From an uncultured Pseudomonadota bacterium (GTDB taxonomy: Bacteria > Pseudomonadota > Alphaproteobacteria > RF32 > CAG-239), in contig CASFJS010000011.1 in NCBI GenBank assembly GCA_949295085.1, forward strand, positions 1 to 44,398: DNA of 44,398 bases, written 5' to 3'. The position numbers were made by a program, and so were the translations under genes. This document shows positions 7,680 to 16,158 of this stretch, one piece after another (position 1 is the first letter of the stretch; each line of letters begins with the position of its first letter). A model generated the notes under the pieces. It searched no databases. It saw nothing but the letters and a program-made list of their open reading frames with translations, and was not told where the DNA came from.

Positions 7680-9734
7680 CTAATGCCACAGACGAACAAT
7701 CGTTTGCATAACCGGAATTTTGTAGGCTTCCGCGCTAACCGCCCCGTCAAATTTATCTTCCGCATCCAAAGCCCATATTAAGGCCTGATAATTAACAATG
7801 TTTTTGCTCAAGACAAGATTATCGCGATTGGCCAGTAAATAATCACGAAAACGGCCGATATCTTGAATATAATGCTTGATAAGTCCCAAACGTCCGGAAT
7901 AAACATTGAGTGCGCCGGCGATAATCAGCAATGATATGATCAACAGCAGCGATGCCAACGGATGAATCATCGCCGAAAACACGACAAAACACAAGGCCGT
8001 TATATCCAAAGAGATGAGTCGCAAGAAAATTTTGAGCCAGCGGCGCCCGTTGAGCGACCACAACAAAACGGCCGACATACAGACCACAGAGGTCGCCGAT
8101 AACACACCGAAGACATATAGCGAATCAAGCTTAAATGCTGCAATAAATGCTTCTACCAAAGCGATTAAACCCATCCCCGAAAGTAAATAACCGATATTTA
8201 ATTTGAAGCGAAAACGCCACAGCTGCCGCAACATGTTTTGTTCCAGATATCCGGCAAACCGCTTAAACGGTAATTTATTATTGGGGTTGACATTAAAAAC
8301 GGTTTCGTGTTTCGGAAACAACAGGCGCAGAGCTTTTTGCTGCCATTTTGCCAGATTTTTCGGGTTGTCGGTGCGCTTAATTAACAAGACCGTTTCGCCG
8401 GCCTGTTGAATATCAATGATATTTTTGCGATATAATTCCAGCAAAAAGCCGCAAACCGATTTTAGATCAAAACGATTAAAAAGCAAAAATCGCGACATGA
8501 TGGCCGTTCTTTCAAATTTAAATTTCAGCTGTCCTTTATCCTTGACAATATAACGCCAGGACAACAAAAACGAAATCGCGATGACAACCGTCCCCACAAA
8601 AGAAAAATAAATATCTCCGTAATTGTAAAACGAGCGAACGATTTTTTGCCACAAGGTCGGAGCATCCAAAGCGGCTTTATCAATATTGACAACCAAATAC
8701 ATGCCTTCACCGACAAACAACGGCCGCGCGGCAATCCAGGCAATTGCTGTTGAACCGTTGGGTCGGATTGAAACGGCATTGGCATCCAGCCGCCGCGTCG
8801 ATCCCAGTAAAACACTTTGATCCAAAACGGCATTCGGCCGCGGCAAATTTAAACTTGCTCCCAAACGGTCAACCACCAAATTCCAGCCACCGCCCCCGAC
8901 ATCCCAATACAACTGATAATAACTGCCATAATCCCACAAGAGATTGTCGACAAGATATTCAAATTTATAGGTATAGATTCCCGGTGATAGGCGATAATCT
9001 TCCTCCGGCACCAACAGGGCATTTTCTCCGTCAGAAGTCAAATGATAGTCAACCGGCATGTCGTTGACTCGTACACCAATGACCGAATAATCGAGTGACT
9101 GCGCCGAACCTTCGGAATTATAAACAGTTTGCGGCAAAATTTTGGTTAACCCGCGGGACAGCTTGTTGCCGTCGGCAACCACGACGATTGTCTCCTCAAA
9201 TTTGACCAAACCGCTCGGCAGGACCTCAATCGAATTCATTAAATACGGGATATGTTCCAATGCCGGAACCGCAGTCGGCTGGTTGTCCGGCGGCAAGTAT
9301 GCCGTAATCGTCGGCAAAGCCGATGATTGTTGCCAGGTTTGCCGCTGTGCGGAAATATCCGGCGCATCATTTTCCGATACAACATCCTGACGTTGCGATT
9401 TATCGGTGGGCACGGCGATTCTATCCAGAGCCTGTTCATACATCTTCTGAAACAAACTTTTGTTCTTTTCCTGCTCGGCCTGTTTCTGTGCCTCGCTCGG
9501 CCAATAACCGATATTTTGATTAATGGTTTTCGGATCCGCCTCAACGGCGTTGCTAAATCCGTCGCGGACAAGTTTTTTGAAAGTACCGAAGTCTACGCGA
9601 TGAACAACCGGTTCGGTATTTTGCTCCGGACTCTGCAATTGCAAATTCGTATAACCGGTAACCGGCGTTACTCTGGCAGACAGTGTGTTTATCAACAGCA
9701 AATTGAAACAAACTGCAAGAAAAAGTTTTTTCAT
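7680..9734 (-). CDS. DUF2207-type exported membrane protein
   Basis: 684 residues from the ATG at 9734. That start gives a clean signal peptide (MKKLFLAVCFNLLLINTLSA); longer starts upstream would bury it. Residues about 22-160 are polar and low in conserved features. Residues 165-355 match the DUF2207 layout: NSIEVLPSGLVKFEETIVV, RGLTKILP, then LSPGIYTYKFEYLVDN and LYWDVGGGGWNLVVDR. A transmembrane helix at 376-394 follows. A cytoplasmic part (FKFERTAIMSRFLLF) and several hydrophobic segments between about 515 and 640 come next. DUF2207 proteins are predicted membrane proteins without an assigned biochemical role. The gene is convergent with the VirB8-like pair (gap of eight bases) and divergent from the nucleotidyltransferase gene. 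No Shine-Dalgarno is evident. Confidence 0.75.
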   Translation of the reverse strand: MKKLFLAVCFNLLLINTLSARVTPVTGYTNLQLQSPEQNTEPVVHRVDFGTFKKLVRDGFSNAVEADPKTINQNIGYWPSEAQKQAEQEKNKSLFQKMYEQALDRIAVPTDKSQRQDVVSENDAPDISAQRQTWQQSSALPTITAYLPPDNQPTAVPALEHIPYLMNSIEVLPSGLVKFEETIVVVADGNKLSRGLTKILPQTVYNSEGSAQSLDYSVIGVRVNDMPVDYHLTSDGENALLVPEEDYRLSPGIYTYKFEYLVDNLLWDYGSYYQLYWDVGGGGWNLVVDRLGASLNLPRPNAVLDQSVLLGSTRRLDANAVSIRPNGSTAIAWIAARPLFVGEGMYLVVNIDKAALDAPTLWQKIVRSFYNYGDIYFSFVGTVVIAISFLLSWRYIVKDKGQLKFKFERTAIMSRFLLFNRFDLKSVCGFLLELYRKNIIDIQQAGETVLLIKRTDNPKNLAKWQQKALRLLFPKHETVFNVNPNNKLPFKRFAGYLEQNMLRQLWRFRFKLNIGYLLSGMGLIALVEAFIAAFKLDSLYVFGVLSATSVVCMSAVLLWSLNGRRWLKIFLRLISLDITALCFVVFSAMIHPLASLLLIISLLIIAGALNVYSGRLGLIKHYIQDIGRFRDYLLANRDNLVLSKNIVNYQALIWALDAEDKFDGAVSAEAYKIPVMQTIVRLWH

Positions 9735-9821
9735 AACTTGACACTCGGTATTAACTGTTTCATCATTGCCGTATATCATAGACGAAAGTTATTAAAAAGT
9801 TATAAAAGGAGAATAAACCAA

Positions 9822-10559
9822 ATGAATAACTATCAGGTAGGAGCCATTATTCTGGGCGCCGGAAAAGGAACCCGTATGAAATCGAATCTGCCCAAGGTTT
9901 TAATGCCGGTAGACGGAAAATCGATGATCCGCCATATTATTGACACTCTGGAGGATTTGAAAATAGAAAAAATTGTGACGGTTATAGCTCCGGACGGTGA
10001 TGCCGTAAAAAAAGAAGTTTCCCCTTATCCGACCTGTGTGCAGGAAAAGCAGCTCGGTACCGGACATGCCGTTTTGTCGGCGCGTGATGAGTTTAGAGGT
10101 TTTAAGGGTGATATACTGGTTATTTTCGGTGATCAGCCTTTATACACCAAAGAGAGTATACGCAAATTGCTGCGCAGACGTGCTCAGGGGTATTCGGTGG
10201 TGTGCATGGGCTTTAGACCCGAAGATCCGGCTCGCTACGGACGATTGGTCATGGACGGCGATCATTTGAAAAAGATTGTCGAATTTAAAGATGCCACCGA
10301 TGAAGAAAAAGCCATTACTTTCTGTAATTCCGGCATTATGTGTTTTGACGGTGAAAAACTTTTTGAAATTTTAGGAGCCATCAGTAATGAAAATGCCGCT
10401 CATGAGTATTATCTGACCGATGCGGTCGAAATTGCCCTGCGGATGGGATTGAAATGCTCGGCCGTTGAATGTTCGGTTGAAGAGGCTTCGGCAGCCAATA
10501 CTCTTGAAGAATTGGCTTTATTGGAAGAGCTTATCAGAAAAAGAAAACAAAAAGCTTAA
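9822..10559 (+). CDS. stand-alone GlmU-type nucleotidyltransferase domain protein
   Basis: 245 residues. The N-terminus has the nucleotide-binding signature LGAGKGTRMKS (residues 11-21) with K25 of LPKVLMP, then QLGTGHA (77-83) and the metal aspartate in FGDQPL (Asp104). The fold is the uridylyltransferase half of GlmU. GlmU is normally about 450 residues because a left-handed beta-helix acetyltransferase follows; here the protein ends after the NTP-transferase domain (CSVEEASAANTLEELALLEE). It should transfer a nucleotide to a sugar phosphate, probably UTP to GlcNAc-1-phosphate or a relative, in the cytosol. The start at 9822 follows AAAAGGAGAA. The reading frame stays open upstream to 9327, but that stretch only mirrors the opposite gene. 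The stop overlaps the next start (TAATG), so translation is coupled. Confidence 0.8.
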   Translation: MNNYQVGAIILGAGKGTRMKSNLPKVLMPVDGKSMIRHIIDTLEDLKIEKIVTVIAPDGDAVKKEVSPYPTCVQEKQLGTGHAVLSARDEFRGFKGDILVIFGDQPLYTKESIRKLLRRRAQGYSVVCMGFRPEDPARYGRLVMDGDHLKKIVEFKDATDEEKAITFCNSGIMCFDGEKLFEILGAISNENAAHEYYLTDAVEIALRMGLKCSAVECSVEEASAANTLEELALLEELIRKRKQKA

Positions 10560-11014
10560 TGATCTGGATAAAAAAATACTGGTTTCATGTTGTTGCCGGC
10601 CTGTCGGCCGGTATTTTCGGGTTGCTGTTCGTGTTGATTTTGGCAGCGCCCAAACAGGATGCTCAAAATCGCGGCTTTGTGGCATGTTCGCAGCAGCTGT
10701 TACAACGCCTCGGTCAGTGTGATCACCGCCTATGGTGCAGCAGCAAAGCCGTTGCAGCCAACAGTCGGTGTGATATTGCCGTTATATGGCACGGTATTTA
10801 CAGCTGGATTGATGGTAAACAACCGTATCCCTGGAGCAACTATCTCTACGAGCCGGAACTTTCCGGTTGGATCGATGAAGAAGCCCGACAAGAATATCTG
10901 AAGCAATATCCTGATACCAAACGGGAAATGGAAAAATTACATCAGTTAAGAAAGGAATTGGAAGATGAACAAAATGCCCGACAAAACACCCAAGACCTCT
11001 GGCCAAAAGAATAA
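10559..11014 (+). CDS. single-pass membrane protein of unknown function
   Basis: 151 residues. One transmembrane helix at about 9-29 (HVVAGLSAGIFGLLFVLIL) has a short basic N-terminus, so most of the protein is probably periplasmic. That part has four cysteines within about 30 residues (VACSQ, GQCDH, LWCSS, SRCDI), which could form disulfides. It ends in a charged helix with coiled-coil character (REMEKLHQLRKELEDEQN). I recognise no family. The start codon shares a base with the stop of the nucleotidyltransferase gene, and the 3' end overlaps the peptidase gene by 50 bases. It is therefore the middle gene of a tightly coupled three-gene operon. Confidence 0.7.
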   Translation: MIWIKKYWFHVVAGLSAGIFGLLFVLILAAPKQDAQNRGFVACSQQLLQRLGQCDHRLWCSSKAVAANSRCDIAVIWHGIYSWIDGKQPYPWSNYLYEPELSGWIDEEARQEYLKQYPDTKREMEKLHQLRKELEDEQNARQNTQDLWPKE

Positions 11015-12800
11015 ATTACCAGGGTGGGATTTATCCGATCTTTATCAGGGAATTGATGATAAGCAGATTGACAAAGATTTGGAGGCCTATCGCAAAGCAG
11101 CCATTCAATTTGCCAAAAAGTATAAGGGTAAGTTGGCCGGATTGGATGCCTCAGGGTTCTTAAAAATGGCACGGGAATGCGAAAAGCGTTCGGTTTTGGG
11201 AAGTAAACTCGGTATATTTTCTTATCTGACAATGGTGACGCAGATGAAAAATGCGACGGCGATGACCTTTTACCAAAATATTTCCGAAAAGCTTAACGAT
11301 TACGGCAAACCGACAATCTTTTTATCGCTGGAGCTTAACCGTTTGCCGGAAACAAAAATCAAAGAATGGCTCAAAGACAAAAAAGCGGCTTATTACAAGC
11401 CCTGGCTTATGCGCGTGCGGTTATTCAAAGATTATGAGCTCTCGGAAGAAGTTGAGGAAATACTGCACGAAAAATCCGTTACTTCCGGCGAAGGCTGGGA
11501 ACGTCTGTATGAAGAAACCTCGGCTCGCTTGAAATACACGGTTGACGGCAAAGAATACAACGATGCCGAAATCGCTAAACTGACTTTGGAAAAATCGGAC
11601 GAAACACGCGCCAAAGCCGGTCGCGAAATAGCCCGTGTCTGCACGGAAAATGCACCGTTATTTGCGCTTAACTACAATATGGTGGTTAAAGATAAGGCCA
11701 TCGAAGACCTAAAACGCGGTTTTAAAACACCGGTGGCGTCGCAAAATCTGGCCAATCGGGTAGACGACAAAGCGGTTGCGGCGCTGGCGGATACCGTCCG
11801 CGCCAATTATGCCGATCTGGCACATCGTTTTTATAAACTCAAAGCCAAATGGCTCAAAGTAAAAAAACTGGAATATTGGGATCGCAATGCCCCGCTCCCC
11901 TTTGAATCTGACCGGCAATACTCTTGGGATGAGGCGGTTGAGATTGTTTTGGCGGCATATAAAGCTTTTTCGCCGAAACTTTTTGACCTTGCTAAAGACT
12001 TTTTTGACAAGGAGCATTCGTGGATTGATGTTCCGCCGCGCGACGGCAAACGCAGCGGTGCTTTTGCCATGCCTCTGCCGGAAAAATACCACCCGTATTT
12101 GTTCTTAAACTTTACCGGCAAACAAAATGATGTTCTGACACTGGCGCACGAGCTTGGACATGGCTGCCATATGCGCCTGAGCTCTAAACAGGGTGATTTG
12201 AATGACGCCACGCCGCTGACTTTGGCCGAAGTGGCATCGGTATTTGCCGAAATGCTGACCTTTCAATCGTTGTTAAAAAATGCCCAAGATGATAAAGAGC
12301 GTCTGTGCCTGATTGCCGGCAAAGTGAACGATATGATTAACACGTCCATCCGGCAAATTGCTTTTCATTTCTTTGAAACACGCGTTCATGACGAACGGCG
12401 TCAGGGCGAGGTTTCACAACAGCGGCTGGCACAAATCTGGCGAGAGGAAATGAGCGCCTCGCTCGGAAAATACGTTAATATCGACCAGGTTACCGAAAAT
12501 AACTGGACCCAGGTCGGGCATTTCTTCTGGAAGCCGTTTTATGTCTATGCTTATTCGTTTGCCGATTGTCTGGTCAACTCTTTGTATCAGGTTTATCAGG
12601 ACGGCAAAACGCCTGATTTTGCCGACAAATATCTGAACATGCTGTCTTTGACCGGAGTTAAACGTTATGATGAATTGCTCGAGCCTTTCGGGCTTGATGC
12701 CAAAGACGCCCGGTTTTGGAATAAGGGATTGAACCTTATCGGGGCTTATATTGATGAGTTGGAAAGGTTAGATAAACGCCTGCAACTTAAAGATGTATAA
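10965..12800 (+). CDS. pepF: oligoendopeptidase F-type M3 metallopeptidase
   Basis: 611 residues, usual for the family. The zinc motif HELGH is at residues 395-399 in the context TLAHELGHGCHM, with the third ligand glutamate expected in LAEVASVFAEM about 25 residues later. The N-terminus (PGWDLSDLYQGID) is the typical start of PepF/M3B enzymes. It cleaves short peptides in the cytosol, recycling peptides from protein breakdown or uptake. The start at 10965 lies inside the previous gene; a second ATG at 10974 would remove three residues and is equally possible. It is last in the coupled operon with a sugar nucleotidyltransferase and a membrane protein; no functional link is obvious. Confidence 0.92.
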   Translation: MNKMPDKTPKTSGQKNKLPGWDLSDLYQGIDDKQIDKDLEAYRKAAIQFAKKYKGKLAGLDASGFLKMARECEKRSVLGSKLGIFSYLTMVTQMKNATAMTFYQNISEKLNDYGKPTIFLSLELNRLPETKIKEWLKDKKAAYYKPWLMRVRLFKDYELSEEVEEILHEKSVTSGEGWERLYEETSARLKYTVDGKEYNDAEIAKLTLEKSDETRAKAGREIARVCTENAPLFALNYNMVVKDKAIEDLKRGFKTPVASQNLANRVDDKAVAALADTVRANYADLAHRFYKLKAKWLKVKKLEYWDRNAPLPFESDRQYSWDEAVEIVLAAYKAFSPKLFDLAKDFFDKEHSWIDVPPRDGKRSGAFAMPLPEKYHPYLFLNFTGKQNDVLTLAHELGHGCHMRLSSKQGDLNDATPLTLAEVASVFAEMLTFQSLLKNAQDDKERLCLIAGKVNDMINTSIRQIAFHFFETRVHDERRQGEVSQQRLAQIWREEMSASLGKYVNIDQVTENNWTQVGHFFWKPFYVYAYSFADCLVNSLYQVYQDGKTPDFADKYLNMLSLTGVKRYDELLEPFGLDAKDARFWNKGLNLIGAYIDELERLDKRLQLKDV

Positions 12801-12929
12801 AATAATTAATTACCCTGATAGCCGAAAAATATGACAGCAAAACACCGAAAAATAGGGTATATGAAAATCCGTATGATGAGCGTATGATGGTAAGCGTAAG
12901 GCAAAACAACGCAACCGTCAGGAGGATTG

Positions 12930-13139
12930 ATGACTATGTTAACGGGAACTGTCAAATGGTTTAACAGCAAAAAGGGCTATGGCTTTATTGAACCAGAGAC
13001 CGGCAATAAAGACGTCTTTTTTCATGTGACCCAGCTGGAAAAAATCGGTTTGAAGAGATTAAACGACGGGCAAAAAGTCGGCTATGAGCTTTATGATGAC
13101 CGCGGTCGGATTGCCGCTGGAAATATTAAGGTTTTGTAA
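12930..13139 (+). CDS. cold-shock domain protein (CspA family)
   Basis: 69 residues, one cold-shock OB-fold. The RNP-1 motif is KGYGFI and RNP-2 is DVFFHV, both intact; the start GTVKWFNSKKG is typical. It binds single-stranded RNA/DNA in the cytosol and melts secondary structure. AGGAGG at 12920-12925 favours the ATG at 12930 (four-base gap) or the one at 12936 (ten). The 126-base leader after the peptidase gene contains a repeat CGTATGATG-AG-CGTATGATG (about 12871-12890), possibly part of a regulated leader as in other csp genes; that is inference. A perfect 17-bp hairpin terminator follows the gene. Confidence 0.93.
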   Translation: MTMLTGTVKWFNSKKGYGFIEPETGNKDVFFHVTQLEKIGLKRLNDGQKVGYELYDDRGRIAAGNIKVL

Positions 13140-13158
13140 CTTCGTCAACACCAGCTCC

Positions 13159-13203
13159 AAACTTCAAAAAACAAGAGGCCTCGCTTCTTGTTTTTTGAAG
13201 TTT
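13159..13203. terminator. long perfect inverted repeat terminating the cold-shock gene
   Basis: A 17-base arm AAACTTCAAAAAACAAG at 13159-13175 repeats inverted without mismatch at 13187-13203, with an 11-base loop. The A-run and T-run inside the stem make it work on either strand. Confidence 0.8.
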
Positions 13204-13259
13204 AAACGATAACTTACCGATAGTCGGCACCAACACTTCCATATTTATAAAATAAACAC

Positions 13260-13288
13260 TTGACAAAACGTTCCGAAAAGCGTAAACA
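13260..13288 (+). promoter_or_regulatory. promoter of the initiator tRNA gene
   Basis: TTGACA (13260-13265), 17 bases, TAAACA (13283-13288). Transcription would start around 13295, a few bases before the tRNA. Confidence 0.6.
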
Positions 13289-13301
13289 GGCTTTATCTTA
13301 T

Positions 13302-13378
<77 letters not shown>

Positions 13379-13384
13379 AATAGC

Positions 13385-13417
13385 AAAAGAGGAAGTTTAT
13401 ATTTCCTCTTTTTTGTT
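13385..13417 (+). terminator. terminator of the tRNA-fMet gene
   Basis: Stem AAAAGAGGAA/TTCCTCTTTT with an eight-base loop and a run of T, starting six bases after the tRNA CCA. Between here and 13648 I see AT-rich sequence without a gene. Confidence 0.75.
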
Positions 13418-13648
13418 TTTCCAATACCTTGAAAAGTTAAAGAAACTGCGGAATTCATTTTTTATTTTGATGGCCGCGCCCTATTCTCCAGTATCTTTAT
13501 TTTTTTTCCAAAACCGGTTCAAAACACCCAAAATATATACTTTTTTGAAGGTCTGAACAGCCGAATTGGTATGATATGGACAAAACAACGTATGATATGC
13601 TAATAATAAATTTATCCGCTGAAATTGCTTGTAATTTGTCTTGTTAAC

Positions 13649-13677
13649 TTGATTTTTACCGTCTGTTTGGTTATACT
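13649..13677 (+). promoter_or_regulatory. candidate promoter of the Fic gene
   Basis: TTGATT (13649-13654), 17 bases, TATACT (13672-13677), 25 bases upstream of the ATG. A GGAG at about 13691 acts as ribosome site. Confidence 0.5.
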
Positions 13678-13701
13678 TAGCCAGTTATTACCGGAGATAT
13701 T

Positions 13702-14763
13702 ATGGAATATTTTGAAGAGTATAAAAAGCAGGAAGAACCGGAAAAATCACAAAAGGCTGAAAACTGGGGTGTTGCCATTGGTTTACAGCAGGTTGATAAT
13801 CTGACCCCGTCCAAATATCTGATTGAAGTTGCAAAAGACAATATTGAGGGAAAGATTTCCATTGATGAGGCCGGCGAGCAGGTCAGTCAGTATTACAAAC
13901 AAAATCCGGCTAAAACCCTCAAGGAGCATAATGAAAAAGAAGCGGATGAGGTTTCCGCCCGAATTGCAAAACTTTTAAGCACACATACTTTTTCTTTTAG
14001 CCCCGCTGAATTAATTTCCATTCATAAGGCTTTATTTAGCGGAATATTTGATGATGAGATTGCCGGTAAAATCAGGACGTATGATATTACCAAAAAAGAA
14101 CCGGTGTTAAACGGTGATACGGTTATTTATGGTCGGGCTGACAGCATTATGGAAACGCTTGATTATGATTTTGGGCAGGAAAAAAAGTTTAATTATAAGG
14201 GGCTGTCTAAACGTGAAAAAGTGGAACGACTGGCTAAATTTACGTCTGGAATCTGGCAAATTCATCCCTTTGGCGAGGGAAACACCCGTGCAACTGCGGT
14301 TTTTATCATTAAATATCTTTATACTTTGGGATTTGTAACCAATAACGATCTTTTTGAGCAAAATTCCAAGTATTTTCGTAATGCCCTGGTGCGGGCAAAT
14401 TATCAAAACCTGAATCAGGATATTTATTATACAATGGAATATCTGAATAAATTTTTCGGGAATCTGTTGTTAGGTGAAAAGAATCTGTTGGATAATCGCG
14501 AAATGCAGATAAAAACCATCTCCGAGACAAATGACGTCCTAAAAAGTAAGGAGAAAAGTAAGGAGAAAAGTAAGGAGAAAAGTAAGGAGAAAATTTTGCA
14601 GATTATTGCAAATAATCCTCATGTTACCACCAGAGAATTATCTGAAATAACCGGTTTAAGTATTGCCGGTGTGGAAAAAAACATACGCCAGATGAAAGAA
14701 AAAGGACTTATTCGCCGTATCGGGCCGGACAAAGGTGGCCACTGGGAAGTCTTTAGGGTCTGA
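13702..14763 (+). CDS. Fic-domain protein with N-terminal VbhA-like region and C-terminal winged helix
   Basis: 353 residues. The core motif is HPFGEGNTR (188-196), the complete Fic active site (HPFx(D/E)GNxR), so it should transfer AMP or another nucleotide part onto a target hydroxyl. Residues about 33-66 (TPSKYLIEVAKDNIEGKIS...QVSQYY) look like the small VbhA antitoxin helix fused at the N-terminus. In other Fic proteins an (S/T)xxxE(G/N) motif there blocks the ATP site; here EG is present (49-50) but the Ser/Thr position seems to be Lys. Residues 281-297 are a KSKEK repeat tract, and 298-350 a winged helix-turn-helix (HVTTRELSEITGLSIAGVEK, then GLIRRIG) that probably binds DNA. It may modify a protein and control its own transcription. 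It stands alone between tRNA-fMet and a pseudogene, which suggests acquisition by transfer. Confidence 0.9.
   Translation: MEYFEEYKKQEEPEKSQKAENWGVAIGLQQVDNLTPSKYLIEVAKDNIEGKISIDEAGEQVSQYYKQNPAKTLKEHNEKEADEVSARIAKLLSTHTFSFSPAELISIHKALFSGIFDDEIAGKIRTYDITKKEPVLNGDTVIYGRADSIMETLDYDFGQEKKFNYKGLSKREKVERLAKFTSGIWQIHPFGEGNTRATAVFIIKYLYTLGFVTNNDLFEQNSKYFRNALVRANYQNLNQDIYYTMEYLNKFFGNLLLGEKNLLDNREMQIKTISETNDVLKSKEKSKEKSKEKSKEKILQIIANNPHVTTRELSEITGLSIAGVEKNIRQMKEKGLIRRIGPDKGGHWEVFRV
14542..14589 (+). repeat. 12-bp tandem repeat inside the Fic gene
   Basis: Four perfect copies of AAAAGTAAGGAG encode the lysine-rich linker between the Fic core and the winged helix. Because the unit is a multiple of three, copy-number changes would keep the frame and change linker length. 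Each copy carries an AAGGAG sequence that resembles a ribosome binding site. Confidence 0.95.
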
Positions 14764-15023
14764 GGTGGCGGATTTGAGGTAAAGGTTTGATATTTTTTAA
14801 TATTATGCAAAATCAAGGCGCTATTTTGTATATTTTTCTTCACTTTGGCTTGAAAGCACAGCCAAGTATTTACAAGGGGGTAGATTGTTTTCTAACCCTC
14901 TTGTTTTAGCTGTAAAAATTCGGGGCAATACTGGGGCAATGATAAAAATTAAAATTCGTTAATTTTAATGAATATTCAGGCTTTGTTTTTGAGTTCGTAT
15001 CTTTCTGGTGCATTTTTTTATTC
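14764..15023. other. gene-free AT-rich stretch with a short direct repeat
   Basis: 260 bases without a supported gene. At 14922-14940 the octamer GGGGCAAT occurs twice separated by three bases. Similar pairs turn up beside integrated elements, but I see no integrase and no attachment site. The stretch separates the Fic gene from a truncated outer-membrane gene, so it may be the scar of a lost element. Confidence 0.4.
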
Positions 15024-15401
15024 TTGCTTTTCATTATTTTATTCGTTAATAATTCCATTATGTTGAACGCCTATGACGATATTGATACCGGCACCAAATT
15101 TACTCCCTATATCGGAGCAGGTTTAGGACTTTCTCATCAAAAAGTTACTGCCGGAAACGCCAAGAAGTCTTCAAATGAATTGGCTTGGCAGGTCGGCGGC
15201 AGTGTTTCCCATGCCGCAACCGAAAATGTTTCTGTCGACTTTGGATACAGATATGTTGACAACGGATCGTCATTTACTGTTTCACATGATGAAGACAACG
15301 ATGTTAGCGGTAAAACAGATTTCGAATCTGAATCAAACGAATTTTACCTTGGCGTAATCAGAAACCGTCTGTTTTGGCTCACTTTTTATCATAAAATTTG
15401 A
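15024..15401 (+). pseudogene. 5'-truncated outer-membrane beta-barrel protein remnant
   Basis: About 113 residues of an opacity/OmpA-like porin barrel remain: a strand with FTPYIGAGLGLSHQKV, then ELAWQVGGSVSHAATENVSVDFGYRYVDNG and ESNEFYLGV. These are the alternating strands of the C-terminal half of an eight-stranded barrel. The signal peptide and first strands are missing: the frame opens with a TTG in hydrophobic junk, without a ribosome site. The last strand, expected to read something like GVRYRF, instead reads GVIRNRLFWLTFYHKI and runs into the convergent gene at 15379. Truncation at one end and an abnormal end at the other indicate a pseudogene. The original role would have been an outer-membrane surface protein. 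Confidence 0.65.
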
Positions 15402-16158
15402 AAAACTGATAAATATGCGCAAAATAAGCTCCCTTAAAACAAGCATCTACAAGACTGATAAAAAGCCCTCCGGCCACAAAAACCAAACCGATGATATAGT
15501 TATCGCTGCCGATAATGCCGTAAATCGACGACCACATTTTTGCCAGGATCCAACAAGGCAGCATGATAATAAGATGAGCCCAAAAAATAGCGTTACAGTT
15601 ACCTTTGGCAAGGGCAAAAAGTTTTGACCATTTGAGCATTTCATAATCTTCAACCGCAATTGCCGGAAATACCAGAAGCAAAGGCGCAAAAACAATTGCC
15701 GCGGCAAACCACACCAAAACGGATATAAGTGTTAACAAACTGATGGATGTGCTCGGATCAAATACAAAAGCGGCAAGGGTTAAACAAAGCAAAACCGGAA
15801 CCAAAATCAAAACAGACAGCACCAAAAAAGCCACAACATAAAATCCCATACGCTTCCAAAACTGGATAGATACAAAATCAACGGGAGCCTTATTGATAAT
15901 AGTGCGACAATAGTTAATAATAATACCGGCAACACACAAGGCTATTGCCAGAGCCGTAACCGGCCAGCGCCAGTCGCTAACACAGGTATCACCGCTGAGC
16001 GAACAAAGAAACGGCAAACCGATAAGCGCCTGCAAAACAATCAGTGCCGCTGCCAAAGGTAAAATCCCCTTAATCAAGGCCTTGTTTTTTAAGACATATT
16101 TAAAGCTACGTCCGATGGTGTCCAAAAAAGGAAGTTTTTTAATTTCCGGATTTTTCAT
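15379..16158 (-). CDS. polytopic membrane protein of unknown function
   Basis: 259 residues with about six hydrophobic segments (around 30-52, 65-88, 105-133, 143-172, 188-208, 217-240). The start at 16158 has AAGGA six bases upstream; longer forms reach into the previous gene and lack a site. The N-terminus (IKKLPFLDTIGRSFKYVLKN) resembles in style that of the gene before it, and both may be distant relatives. The start lies 20 bases inside that gene, so the two are translationally coupled. No catalytic motif is visible. It is the third gene of the dnaE transcription unit. Confidence 0.7.
   Translation of the reverse strand: MKNPEIKKLPFLDTIGRSFKYVLKNKALIKGILPLAAALIVLQALIGLPFLCSLSGDTCVSDWRWPVTALAIALCVAGIIINYCRTIINKAPVDFVSIQFWKRMGFYVVAFLVLSVLILVPVLLCLTLAAFVFDPSTSISLLTLISVLVWFAAAIVFAPLLLVFPAIAVEDYEMLKWSKLFALAKGNCNAIFWAHLIIMLPCWILAKMWSSIYGIIGSDNYIIGLVFVAGGLFISLVDACFKGAYFAHIYQFFKFYDKK

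Noticed and set aside
9327..9821. Open reading frame extending the nucleotidyltransferase upstream by about 165 codons
   Set aside because: It mirrors the opposite DUF2207 gene, has no ribosome site, and the strong AAAAGGAGAA with the family-typical start lies at 9822.
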